From: Candidatus Bathyarchaeota archaeon
GTDB taxonomy: Archaea; Thermoproteota; Bathyarchaeia; Bathyarchaeales; SOJC01
NCBI GenBank assembly: GCA_020354575.1
Contig: CP070649.1
Coordinates: 56,608 to 109,589 of the forward strand
Direction of reading: 5' to 3'
DNA: 52,982 nt
Position 1 is the first letter of the stretch. Each line of letters opens with the position of its first letter. Both the position numbers and the translations under genes were made by a program. The notes under the pieces are model-generated. The model was not told the DNA's origin and made no database searches. It worked only from the letters and a program-made list of their open reading frames with translations. Shown one piece after another: positions 45,756 to 52,982 of the stretch.

Positions 45756-46328
45756 ATGTCAAAACTTAAACAGGCATGGAAAAACGAGTATATAAAATCT
45801 ATAGTTTTCCTTGCAATAATTTTGATCGGCATTGTAGCATTCTGGATGGGCTTGCGGTTTTTCTTAAGAACTGATTATCCTTTACTTGCCGTCGCTTCAG
45901 AAAGCATGGTACCTACTCTAAATGTTGGTGATCTGATTATTGTCCAAGGAGGATTAAATGTTAGCGATATCACAGCAGAATATGGGACGGGAGATGTTAT
46001 TGTGTTTCACAAGCCTGGAGACCCAGATGAGCTTATTGTACATAGAGCAGTCGAGAAGAATGATGACAGCCTAAGAACCAAAGGTGATGCCAACGCTCCA
46101 ATCGACAATTGGAGTGTTTTTGACAGCCATCTTGTTGGCAGAGTTGTAGGGACCGTTCCATATTTAGGGCATATACCCCTTTTCGTACGCACAACAACAG
46201 GAGTGACAATTATCGTAATTTTAATAGTCATTCTTATTCTCCTTGAGTTCATTATCCCTGCAGCAAAAAAAGCCATGAAAACAGAACATCCTGAAGAGGA
46301 AACCGATGCGCTGGATGGTTCTTTGTAA
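45756..46328 (+). CDS. sec11: Signal peptidase I, archaeal SEC11 type
   Basis: A 190-aa membrane protease. One N-terminal helix precedes SESMVPTL with the catalytic Ser; the archaeal/ER type uses His in VHRAVEK instead of Lys, and the Asp is in GDANAPIDNW. A C-terminal helix follows. It removes signal peptides from exported proteins. The ATG at 45756 has GGTGATG ahead of it; GTG 45714 in frame is less likely since a TATA-like box lies around 45693-45703. Confidence 0.9.
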   Translation: MSKLKQAWKNEYIKSIVFLAIILIGIVAFWMGLRFFLRTDYPLLAVASESMVPTLNVGDLIIVQGGLNVSDITAEYGTGDVIVFHKPGDPDELIVHRAVEKNDDSLRTKGDANAPIDNWSVFDSHLVGRVVGTVPYLGHIPLFVRTTTGVTIIVILIVILILLEFIIPAAKKAMKTEHPEEETDALDGSL

Positions 46329-46464
46329 GGTTCTATAGCACGTAAAAAGCATACATAAATACTTTTGAGCGTAAGGTAGGGAGTTGTGATTCATTTATTT
46401 GAACCAGAGCTTTTGGCCCTTGTCAAAAACATGAAAGTAATAGCATAATCAGGTTATATGCAGG

Positions 46465-47286
46465 CTATTTGTTTTCAAAAAATCCCTGAAGGCCTACTTG
46501 TTTTTTACTTAATCTTTTCTTAGCTTTTGCTTGTTCCGGTTTTAATCCAGTGATTTTCTCGATAAGACTGAGGCAGTTTTCTGGGGCATATCCGTGAAAA
46601 TGATTATTAAAGTAGCCATACACCGTTTTGACTTCATCTGAAACTTCCAATACTTTGGGAATCCAAGCTTCAAGTTCTTCCTCTCTATAGAGATAGTTAA
46701 ACCAAGGTTTTTTTCCATGACCATGCCATCGGAAGTAGGCAATATCTGCAGTAACATGAACTTCGGAGGGTAGAAGTGGTTCATCCACATTGGTGTAGGC
46801 GACGTCATATTGTCTTAATAATTGCCAAGTTTCGTCTCGCATCCAAGAGAGGTTCCGAAACTCTACAGCGAATCTAAACTTGGGTGAAAGCATCTGGAAA
46901 AAAGCTTCCAGGTTTTCAGGATTATAATCGTAGCTTGGCGGAAGCTGTATAAGTAGACATCCGAGTTTTCCATCGAGTTGGAGACCTTCCATAACATTGA
47001 GGAAAGCATTCAGATCTGCTTGTACATCAGCTTTGAGTCCGAGTTTCTTTTCATGAGTAATAATTTTCGGAAGCTTAGCAGTAAAAATAAAATTTGGAGG
47101 GGAATAGCGCGACCATCCCATGACCATTCCTTTTGAGGGATAGCGATAGAAGGTTGAGTCAATCTCTACTGTTTGAAAGAGTCGAGAATAGGCTCTAAGC
47201 TTGTGTTTTTCTCCCTTTCTGTAAAATGATCCTTCCCACTCTTTATAACTCCAACCAGATGTGCCAAGCAGAATGTTGTTGTTCAT
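46465..47286 (-). CDS. DUF72 family protein, copy A
   Basis: A 273-aa TIM-barrel-like DUF72 protein. Motifs: LLGTSGWSYKEWEG at the start, VEIDSTFYRYPS, FAVEFRNLSWM and YGYFNNHFHGYAPENC. The family is widespread and of uncertain function. Its ATG overlaps the TGA of the upstream copy (ATGA), so the two are translationally coupled. A basic tail (KAKKRLSKKQ) closes the protein. Confidence 0.9.
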   Translation of the reverse strand: MNNNILLGTSGWSYKEWEGSFYRKGEKHKLRAYSRLFQTVEIDSTFYRYPSKGMVMGWSRYSPPNFIFTAKLPKIITHEKKLGLKADVQADLNAFLNVMEGLQLDGKLGCLLIQLPPSYDYNPENLEAFFQMLSPKFRFAVEFRNLSWMRDETWQLLRQYDVAYTNVDEPLLPSEVHVTADIAYFRWHGHGKKPWFNYLYREEELEAWIPKVLEVSDEVKTVYGYFNNHFHGYAPENCLSLIEKITGLKPEQAKAKKRLSKKQVGLQGFFENK

Positions 47287-48194
47287 ATGAGAATCTTCAA
47301 CTCTTTAATTACTTCTTCAATATTATTGTAAGTTCTCTCAGGTATTTTAAAGAGTAAAGTGGATAGATGTGTTCTTTTATGGGGTGTCAGATCAATTACT
47401 TTCCAACCTTGATGCTTTAGCAGCTCCATTTTTGTGGATGGGAATTTGGCATCCTCTTGAAGAACTGCTCTTGCTGAATCGATTCCTGTAAAGGCAGTAA
47501 CGGGTATGAAAGTCCTAATTTCTTTGTATTTTTTGAATCTCATTGCATCACTGCTCATTCTTATTCCATGAAAAGTCACAAATGCTTTCTTTGCTTTTGA
47601 TTCCAGAATTTTCTGATCAATTTCTACAAGTTCTTTATCTGTGAACTGATAGATGTTGTGCATTCCTTTACCGAATAACCTGGCGTAGATAACGTCGGAT
47701 TTCCAGCGTGGTTCTTCCTTTGTCAAATCGACTGAATGAGTGATGTTAAAATCTCTCATCATATTGATGAGTCTATCATTGACTGGGCTTCTTATTTCCC
47801 AAGCGAGACGGACACCTCTCAGATCAATTGAAGCAAAGAAGTCTGTCGCTTGTTTCAACCTTCTTGCATTGAAAACGATATTGCCAGGTGACAGCAGGTG
47901 TAGAAAAGGGGCCTCAAGGATTCTGCAAATGCCTATCATCTTACTAAGAACGGCGTAGCTCTCCTCAGCAGGCTTTAGACCGACCTTATGAGTTAGGTCT
48001 TGGTGGCATCTAACAGTAAACATAAAATATTTTGGCACTATTCTCCTCCATCTTTCAACAGTTCTTGTATCAGGATATCTGTAGAAAGTTGAGTTAATTT
48101 CTACGAAATCGAAGTTATCTGAATAGACCTTCAGCAAAGGACGTTGAGGAACCTTGAAGTAGGCCCATCCACCCGTGCCAATGAAATATCTCAT
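47283..48194 (-). CDS. DUF72 family protein, copy B
   Basis: A 303-aa paralog of the neighbouring DUF72 protein. It begins YFIGTGGWAYFKVP and has VEINSTFYRYPD, LAWEIRSPVND and FHGIRMSSDAM motifs, so the fold is conserved but several residues differ from copy A (for instance the YFNNHFHG loop is replaced). The start ATG at 48194 follows AGGAGGAG by seven bases. The pair looks like an old duplication and possibly a heteromer. Confidence 0.9.
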   Translation of the reverse strand: MRYFIGTGGWAYFKVPQRPLLKVYSDNFDFVEINSTFYRYPDTRTVERWRRIVPKYFMFTVRCHQDLTHKVGLKPAEESYAVLSKMIGICRILEAPFLHLLSPGNIVFNARRLKQATDFFASIDLRGVRLAWEIRSPVNDRLINMMRDFNITHSVDLTKEEPRWKSDVIYARLFGKGMHNIYQFTDKELVEIDQKILESKAKKAFVTFHGIRMSSDAMRFKKYKEIRTFIPVTAFTGIDSARAVLQEDAKFPSTKMELLKHQGWKVIDLTPHKRTHLSTLLFKIPERTYNNIEEVIKELKILI

Positions 48195-48350
48195 CAATTC
48201 ACTCCTCCTATTAATTTTCGCTCCAGCGCAGATTAATCTTCATTTTGCTTTACTTTCTCTCTACTGTGTCTGCGTGCTCATAATAAACTTCCACTAAATC
48301 CTTAAAAATTGAGGATTGGATTTATCCACATTGAGAGAAAGGAGGTCAAT

Positions 48351-49055
48351 TTGTTATCAAGAGCAATCTTGAAGAGCACCCACTCTAAATTTCATCTATC
48401 TTTCAACATCGAAAACATAGATGGGATATTTCCAAGCTTTGTTCCAGGAAATTTTGTGGTTCTTCACGGGTTGCCTGCCATTCTGCATTTATCGATGCTG
48501 CTGTGCGTTAGAGCCCAGCGTTCATATCAACTTGGCGGCTTGGAAACAACTGTTGTGTTCATTGATGGTGGCAACACATTCAGACTATACAATGTTTCCC
48601 ACATAGCCCAACTACACGAACTGTCGCCTAAAGTAGTTCTTGAACGGATTTTCATTTCTAGGGCGTTTACAGCTTATCAGATGACATCTTTAATCCTTGA
48701 TGAATTGCAGGGCACAATTGAAGAACACGACTCAAAACTGGTTATAGTTTCGGACATTGCAGGACCGTATCTAAACACAGATTTACCTAAAAGAGAGGCA
48801 AGAGAAGTTTTCAACCAACTGACTAAATCTCTCTTAAAGCTGGCCGAAGAGAGTCGTGTTCTAGTAGTCGCTACGTATCTTCTCCATCATCCATCAGAAC
48901 GAAATTTTTTCTTCAAAACATTAGTTTTGGGTCGCGCTGATGTTGTAGCGTCAGTTAAACCTTCCAGGTATGGTCAACAGTTTGTCTTGGAAAAGAGTGC
49001 TCTCTTGGAGAAAATGCATTTTCCCCAGAGAATCTTAAACTCACGAAATTTATGA
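48351..49055 (+). CDS. RecA/RadA-fold protein lacking a Walker A
   Basis: A 234-aa protein with the RadA/RecA-like core: GNFVVLHGLPAILHLSMLL where a P-loop is expected, FIDGGNTFRLYNVSHIAQLHEL (the RadA 'IDTEG' strand), and a Walker B-like LVIVSDIAG. The usual GxxxxGK(T/S) is missing, so ATP binding is doubtful. The TTG at 48351 is four bases after AGGAGGT, a strong site; the in-frame TTG 48309 lacks one. It begins an operon with a small helical protein and a divergent PolB, like a repair complex. Confidence 0.75.
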   Translation: MLSRAILKSTHSKFHLSFNIENIDGIFPSFVPGNFVVLHGLPAILHLSMLLCVRAQRSYQLGGLETTVVFIDGGNTFRLYNVSHIAQLHELSPKVVLERIFISRAFTAYQMTSLILDELQGTIEEHDSKLVIVSDIAGPYLNTDLPKREAREVFNQLTKSLLKLAEESRVLVVATYLLHHPSERNFFFKTLVLGRADVVASVKPSRYGQQFVLEKSALLEKMHFPQRILNSRNL

Positions 49056-49059
49056 AGGG

Positions 49060-49317
49060 ATGAGCGTGGGGAAAACCGTAGCATCCTACCGTCTAGCTTT
49101 GGAAAAGGAGTTGCAGAGATGGAGCGGATTCAAGAGAACCCTACGCAACGAAGATAGAACAGTTTTTGACCAAATTATAGATGCATGCAGAAATTTTGCT
49201 TCAGCAGGGAGCAATGCGACATGCCCGGTTATATTCGAAGTTATGGTTATGTCAATTCTCCTAAACCAACAGAAAAACTTGAATAGATTAGAGAAAGAAC
49301 TAGATGCAATCAGATAG
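49060..49317 (+). CDS. Small helical protein of the PolB operon
   Basis: An 85-aa, mostly alpha-helical protein with conserved-looking features: RWSGFKRTLRNEDRTVFDQI, then DACRNFASAGSNATC, then SILLNQQKNLNRLEKEL. I recall small archaeal proteins of this type beside divergent PolB or in haloarchaea, but without known function. Start is ATG 49060 or GTG 49066. It follows the RecA-like gene by four bases and overlaps the PolB gene by 14 bases. Confidence 0.7.
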   Translation: MSVGKTVASYRLALEKELQRWSGFKRTLRNEDRTVFDQIIDACRNFASAGSNATCPVIFEVMVMSILLNQQKNLNRLEKELDAIR

Positions 49318-51604
49318 TAACCCGACCAACCTTAAACGGGTAAGAGGTTGGATATTAGATCTCTATCCTTCAGCTTCTGGACAAATGAGTATCTGGGTTA
49401 TTACTAAGAGTGGAAAAAGGATCCATTTGTTTGACGAGTTCAAACCTAAAATATACATTTCTAGCAGAGAAAGAGACCTAGAGAGACTGTCAACTCGACT
49501 CTTTGCAAATAGGTTAGTGGCCTCCTCCAATCTCGCCTATAAATATGCAGGCTCAATGGCTACTGAGAAATCGAAGATTTTAGAAGTTACATTGAGAAAC
49601 CATAAGGGAGTCTCATCTTTTGCGCAGAGTGTTTTAGAAGTCGGAAAATATTTTCGCTATCAATTGCACAACTGCGATTTAAAAAGCGATCAAGCTTATC
49701 TCTATGATCGTGAGATTTTCCCTCTAGGCTTCGTCGAGATCGAAGTCGAGAAGGAAAAGTTGAGGTTTCGCCTTTTAGATTCTATAGAAAGTGTAGATTA
49801 TCAGGTTCCATCTTTGCGAGTTATACGGATCCATGTGGATATCGCCAAGAAAGGAAAAATGCCTGATTTTAGTGATCCATTGAGAGCAATAGTTATTTAT
49901 AAAAATGGCGGAGAGATGACGATTGACACTGGCGACGAAAAAAATAAGCTATTACAACTAGTGGAAATTATCAGGAGACTAGATCCAGATATAGTGTTTA
50001 CTAGAGGCGGCGATTCTCATGTTTTCCCCTATCTTGCTAGAAGAGCGTTGCTAAACGGTATTTCAGAAAGGTTTGTTTTGAGTAGAGAGGATGTCTCGAT
50101 GATTGCAAGGCATAAGCATGGAACAACCTATTTTTCTTATGGCAAGACTTACTATCGGGCGCCTACAAGAAGACTATTTGGCAGGGTTCACATCGACGAA
50201 TATAACTCCTTCATCCAAAGGACAAGTGGACTTGATGGGTTGGCTGAGATTGTCAGAACCTGTAGAGTCCCTTTGCACAGAGCTTCTCGTTCTTCAATAG
50301 GTTCGAGTATGGCATCTCTCCAATTATTCCAAGCTAAAAAAGACGGTGTTTTGATTCCTCGCAGGAAATGTATCCCAGAGACTTTCAAATCCGCTTATGA
50401 ACTTCTCATAGGAGATCGTGGAGGTTTTGTCTATGAACCCAGAGTCGGTATTCATGACAACATCGGTGAAGTAGATTTCTCTTCTATGTACCCCTCTTTG
50501 ATGGCAAAGAACAATATATCAGCTGAAACTGTTCTCTGCAAGTGTTGCCCTGACGCAAAACTGCGCGTCCCTGAGCTTGGGTACAATATTTGTGCAAATC
50601 GTGTTGGAATTGTACCAAAAATCTTGAGATTTATAATTGCAAAAAGGCTGCTTTACAATAGATTGAAGAAAGAAGCCCATGACCAAAAATTGAAAGAGAT
50701 TTATAATAAACGTCAGTGTGCCTTGAAGTGGATTTTAGTCACATGTTTTGGCTATCTTGGATATAGAAATGCAAAATTTGGTACTGTTGATGGCCACATT
50801 AGTGTATGTGCTTTTGGCAGACACGCTTTCCTCAAGGCAGCGCATGTTGCTGAGAAGAGAGGGTTTAATGTAATTCATGGTATTGTTGACTCATTATGGC
50901 TTAGAAAAGTAGGTGCTACAACACGGGAATACGTCGAATTGTGTAGAGAGATAAGCAGCAAAATCGGAGTTCCTTTAAATTTTGAAGGCCATTATAAATG
51001 GATAGTCTTTCTTCCGTCCCGTATACATTCCAATGTTGCTGTATTAAATCGCTATTATGGCATCAAGAGAGACGGCACCATTAAAATTAGAGGCCTAGAA
51101 ACTCGAAGAAGGGACACAGCTAAATTTGTCTATGACGCCCAGATGGAGATGATTAGGGTGTTAGCCACCGCTAATGATTCTATAGCCTTCTTCAAGAAAA
51201 TACCTGATGTTCTGAATGTCGTGAAGGAGTATAAAAGGAGGCTACTAGATGGAAAAGTTTCAATTTGGGACCTAATAATAACTAAGCGGCTCTCTAAGAA
51301 TTTTAAAGATTACAGGCAGAAAGTAAGTCAAGTAATTGCTGCTAAACAGCTCCTAAGAGAAGGTGTTGAAGTCCCTGCAGGAAAGAATGTTAGCTTCTTT
51401 TTCAAAAGTGCAGAAAACAAATACTATGAAAGAAGAGTTAAGGCAAAGGAATTGATTAAAGACTGTGTGAATTCGGATATAAAGAAATATCTTCTTCTCT
51501 TGTATCTAGCCGCTTCAAACATTCTGAGTCCTTTTGGTTACTCAAAAAATGACATTTATGATTCAATTAAAGGACATCAACGTATGAATCTAACTTCATT
51601 CTAA
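49304..51604 (+). CDS. Family B DNA polymerase, divergent (PolB2-like)
   Basis: A 766-aa PolB. Motif A is DFSSMYPSLM (near residue 389), motif B is in ALKWILVTCFGYLGY (near 472), and motif C reads HGIVDSLW (near 526) instead of YGDTDS, keeping only the second Asp. The exonuclease I motif is HVDIAKKG (DIE has become DIA) and the exo II Asn/Asp signature is lost. It therefore probably polymerises without proofreading, a trait of damage-tolerant archaeal PolB2. It is translationally coupled to the small protein upstream. Confidence 0.85.
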   Translation: MQSDSNPTNLKRVRGWILDLYPSASGQMSIWVITKSGKRIHLFDEFKPKIYISSRERDLERLSTRLFANRLVASSNLAYKYAGSMATEKSKILEVTLRNHKGVSSFAQSVLEVGKYFRYQLHNCDLKSDQAYLYDREIFPLGFVEIEVEKEKLRFRLLDSIESVDYQVPSLRVIRIHVDIAKKGKMPDFSDPLRAIVIYKNGGEMTIDTGDEKNKLLQLVEIIRRLDPDIVFTRGGDSHVFPYLARRALLNGISERFVLSREDVSMIARHKHGTTYFSYGKTYYRAPTRRLFGRVHIDEYNSFIQRTSGLDGLAEIVRTCRVPLHRASRSSIGSSMASLQLFQAKKDGVLIPRRKCIPETFKSAYELLIGDRGGFVYEPRVGIHDNIGEVDFSSMYPSLMAKNNISAETVLCKCCPDAKLRVPELGYNICANRVGIVPKILRFIIAKRLLYNRLKKEAHDQKLKEIYNKRQCALKWILVTCFGYLGYRNAKFGTVDGHISVCAFGRHAFLKAAHVAEKRGFNVIHGIVDSLWLRKVGATTREYVELCREISSKIGVPLNFEGHYKWIVFLPSRIHSNVAVLNRYYGIKRDGTIKIRGLETRRRDTAKFVYDAQMEMIRVLATANDSIAFFKKIPDVLNVVKEYKRRLLDGKVSIWDLIITKRLSKNFKDYRQKVSQVIAAKQLLREGVEVPAGKNVSFFFKSAENKYYERRVKAKELIKDCVNSDIKKYLLLLYLAASNILSPFGYSKNDIYDSIKGHQRMNLTSF

Positions 51605-51693
51605 ATATTCACCCCAGCCTCTGAGGTATGTTTTACTAGAAAGCTCCCAAATAGGGCATACACGCGCTCACCCTAAAATGCATACAAAAAGAT

Positions 51694-51720
51694 TGGCTTT
51701 TATAAGCCTTATATATAAAA
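51694..51720 (+). promoter_or_regulatory. Promoter of the TBP gene, with hairpin
   Basis: CTTATATATAAAA (51708-51720) is a strong TATA box about 36 bases before the ATG. GGCTTTTATAAGCC (51695-51708) just upstream is a perfect palindrome that overlaps it and could be an operator. Confidence 0.55.
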
Positions 51721-51755
51721 CCCATACAACTGTATAACATTAACAGGTGCCATGA

Positions 51756-52316
51756 ATGCCAAAAACCAAGGCCACCATTAGAATCGAAAATGTAGTAGCA
51801 TCTGCAACTTTAAAACAACGTGTAGATTTGAACGCAGTTGTGAAAGGGTATCCAGGTGTAGAATATCGACCTGAGCAATTTCCAGGCCTGGTTTTTCGTC
51901 TAAAAAGACCCAAGACAGCAACCTTGATTTTCAACTCTGGAAAAATGGTTTGCACAGGGGCCAAATCTGAAAAGGAAGCGAGGAGAGCGGTAATACGCGT
52001 AATTAAGGAGCTCAAGAAAAGCGGCATAATTATCATTAGTAAACCCGAGCTCAAAATCCAAAACATCGTTGCTTCTGCAAGCCTTGGAGGAATGATTGAC
52101 TTAGAAAAGGCAGCTTATTCATTAGAAAAGACTATGTACGAACCGGAGCAGTTTCCAGGATTGATCTATCGTATGCCTGTACCAAAGGTTGTCATTTTGC
52201 TCTTTGCAAGTGGAAAACTTGTCTGCACTGGTGCAAAACAAGAAGGCGATGTATATGAAGCTGTTGGCAAATTGCATCAGGAGCTCGAAGATAAGGAACT
52301 CATTTTTTATGAGTAA
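51756..52316 (+). CDS. tbp: TATA-box binding protein
   Basis: A 186-aa TBP made of two imperfect repeats of about 90 residues: IENVVASATLKQRVDLNAVV with EYRPEQFPGLVFRLKRP, and IQNIVASASLGGMIDLEKAA with YEPEQFPGLIYRMPVP. The conserved phenylalanines that kink DNA are in these FPGL segments. It recruits TFB and RNA polymerase to all promoters. The ATG is six bases after AGGTG. Confidence 0.97.
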   Translation: MPKTKATIRIENVVASATLKQRVDLNAVVKGYPGVEYRPEQFPGLVFRLKRPKTATLIFNSGKMVCTGAKSEKEARRAVIRVIKELKKSGIIIISKPELKIQNIVASASLGGMIDLEKAAYSLEKTMYEPEQFPGLIYRMPVPKVVILLFASGKLVCTGAKQEGDVYEAVGKLHQELEDKELIFYE

Positions 52317-52614
52317 TTAGTCGAAAGCATACATTGCAGGTCTATCTATTTTCTACTATGAAACTCGGTAGTTACCCTTCATGGAACCAAATGTGCTTCG
52401 CACCGCTTCTTTTAGGGACCTCATAAAATCTAGCTGGGTCCTTTTTCCGCTGGAGAACAAGCATGCACAATCACGGAGCAAAAAGAGGTTGCTAAGCCTA
52501 AACATAGAAGCACACAGATACAACTAACATAGAAGAACCGTCTCAAGTAACTCCCAAAAATAGGGTCTCGTTAGAACTCATTTAATCCTTATGAAACAAT
52601 CCTACATTCAGACT
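52317..52614. other. Intergenic stretch without a recognisable feature
   Basis: About 300 bases between the TBP gene and the dockerin-bearing gene. I see no convincing reading frame, tRNA or repeat; it should hold the TBP terminator and the end of the opposing gene's transcript. Confidence 0.5.
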
Positions 52615-52982
52615 TCATGCTGAATCTCCAAAGTGTTGTGCTATAGTTAGGAGGTCTTCTATTCCTACACGACCATCTTGGTCTACATCATATAGTGGAT
52701 TCCATCTAGTGTTGTGTATAAGGGGGTCTGAACCAAAGGCTTCTGCACATACCACAATATCATCGATTCCTACCCAGAAATCTCTATTCAAGTCTATGGC
52801 TAGAAAAGTGAATTTGCGTGGCTCCATTAGTGGATAATAATCTGCAGCATTCTCATCAATAATGTAAGGTGTATCTCCAATTCCATCAGAGCCACTTTCA
52901 TTCTGATAGAATCCCCTTTTAACATCTACTCCGTCATAATCACTCCAGAAGTTGCCTCCAGAAGGATAACCATTATCCCAAA
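52615..52982 (-). CDS. Dockerin-bearing NosD-like surface protein, C-terminal part
   Basis: The open frame runs off the window edge, so this is the C-terminal ~122 aa. The first part is a NosD/parallel beta-helix tail: WDNGYPSGGNFWSDYDGVDV then GIGDTPYIIDENAADYYPLM, a common archaeal surface-protein ending. The last 55 residues form a type I dockerin: DLNRDFWVGIDDIVVCAEAF and DVDQDGRVGIEDLLTIAQHF, two calcium-binding loops. Dockerins bind cohesin modules, so an extracellular scaffold or cell-wall role is likely. Confidence 0.85.
   Translation of the reverse strand, partial: WDNGYPSGGNFWSDYDGVDVKRGFYQNESGSDGIGDTPYIIDENAADYYPLMEPRKFTFLAIDLNRDFWVGIDDIVVCAEAFGSDPLIHNTRWNPLYDVDQDGRVGIEDLLTIAQHFGDSA

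Noticed and set aside
46386-46448. A 20-codon GTG frame after a GTAGGGAG site
   Set aside because: The ribosome site and TATA-like sequence are suggestive, but a 20-aa product cannot be supported without expression data.
48309-48350. Longer start for the RecA-like protein
   Set aside because: The AGGAGGT site lies inside this stretch and is correctly placed only for TTG 48351.
1-52982. CRISPR array or transposase genes
   Set aside because: No evenly spaced repeats or intact transposase frames were seen.

Overview
This window looks like a piece of chromosome from an anaerobic archaeon of the TACK group. Candidatus Bathyarchaeia is the best guess, made from gene content rather than a marker-gene tree. 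The archaeal evidence is a TATA-box binding protein, ATP-dependent DNA ligase, class I lysyl-tRNA synthetase, archaeal five-subunit CODH/ACS genes (cdhA, B, C, D, E), a SEC11-type signal peptidase, an Lhr helicase, family-B DNA polymerase, several short winged-helix regulators and A/T-rich promoters.

Layout. (1) 0.1-9.3 kb: a small 2[4Fe-4S] ferredoxin-like gene converges on a seven-gene minus-strand operon, two CooC-type nickel ATPases followed by cdhA, cdhB, cdhC, cdhD and cdhE. This is the acetyl-CoA synthase/CO dehydrogenase of the Wood-Ljungdahl pathway. (2) 9.4-15.5 kb: an HtpX-like protease with an EF-hand loop, small membrane and zinc-ribbon proteins, a broken small membrane gene, an MFS transporter, class I LysRS and a 46-aa zinc protein. 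(3) 15.6-19.3 kb: accessory or decaying DNA, with an oligopeptide-permease pseudogene carrying four frameshifts, a secreted protein, a probable integrase remnant and a tRNA-Arg(GCG) with a 54-nt insertion in its D-loop, followed by a tiny HExxH protein and a winged-helix protein. (4) 19.4-26.4 kb: ArgRS, a candidate structured RNA, then AMP-forming acetyl-CoA synthetase, an acetate transporter and a membrane pyrophosphatase. (5) 26.4-31.4 kb: a ParA-like ATPase with its small partner, small HTH/PUA genes, an Lrp-family regulator facing a large inverted repeat, hypothetical proteins, and thioredoxin with a 48-aa membrane peptide. (6) 32-45 kb: DNA/RNA housekeeping, including an MBL-fold nuclease, M20 peptidase, wHTH-RecA ATPase, DNA ligase, adenylate kinase that seems to start at CTG, a lysine-methyltransferase-like protein, a Cys-rich protein, an Lhr helicase and a Ca2+ P-type ATPase. 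(7) 45-53 kb: a zinc ribbon, signal peptidase, two overlapping DUF72 genes, an operon of a RecA-fold protein without a P-loop, a small helical protein and a divergent PolB, then TBP and the C-terminal end of a NosD-like, dockerin-bearing surface protein.

How the parts fit. CODH/ACS can make or split acetyl-CoA. Acs, SatP and the pyrophosphatase form a plausible acetate-activation set, because Acs makes PPi and the pump can recover its energy. The most unusual candidates are the RecA-like/small protein/PolB operon, which resembles a translesion-synthesis 'mutasome' in architecture, the tRNA-Arg with a D-loop intron beside an integrase remnant, and the candidate structured RNA at 21.45-21.54 kb. 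All function calls come from reading motifs; no database search was run.
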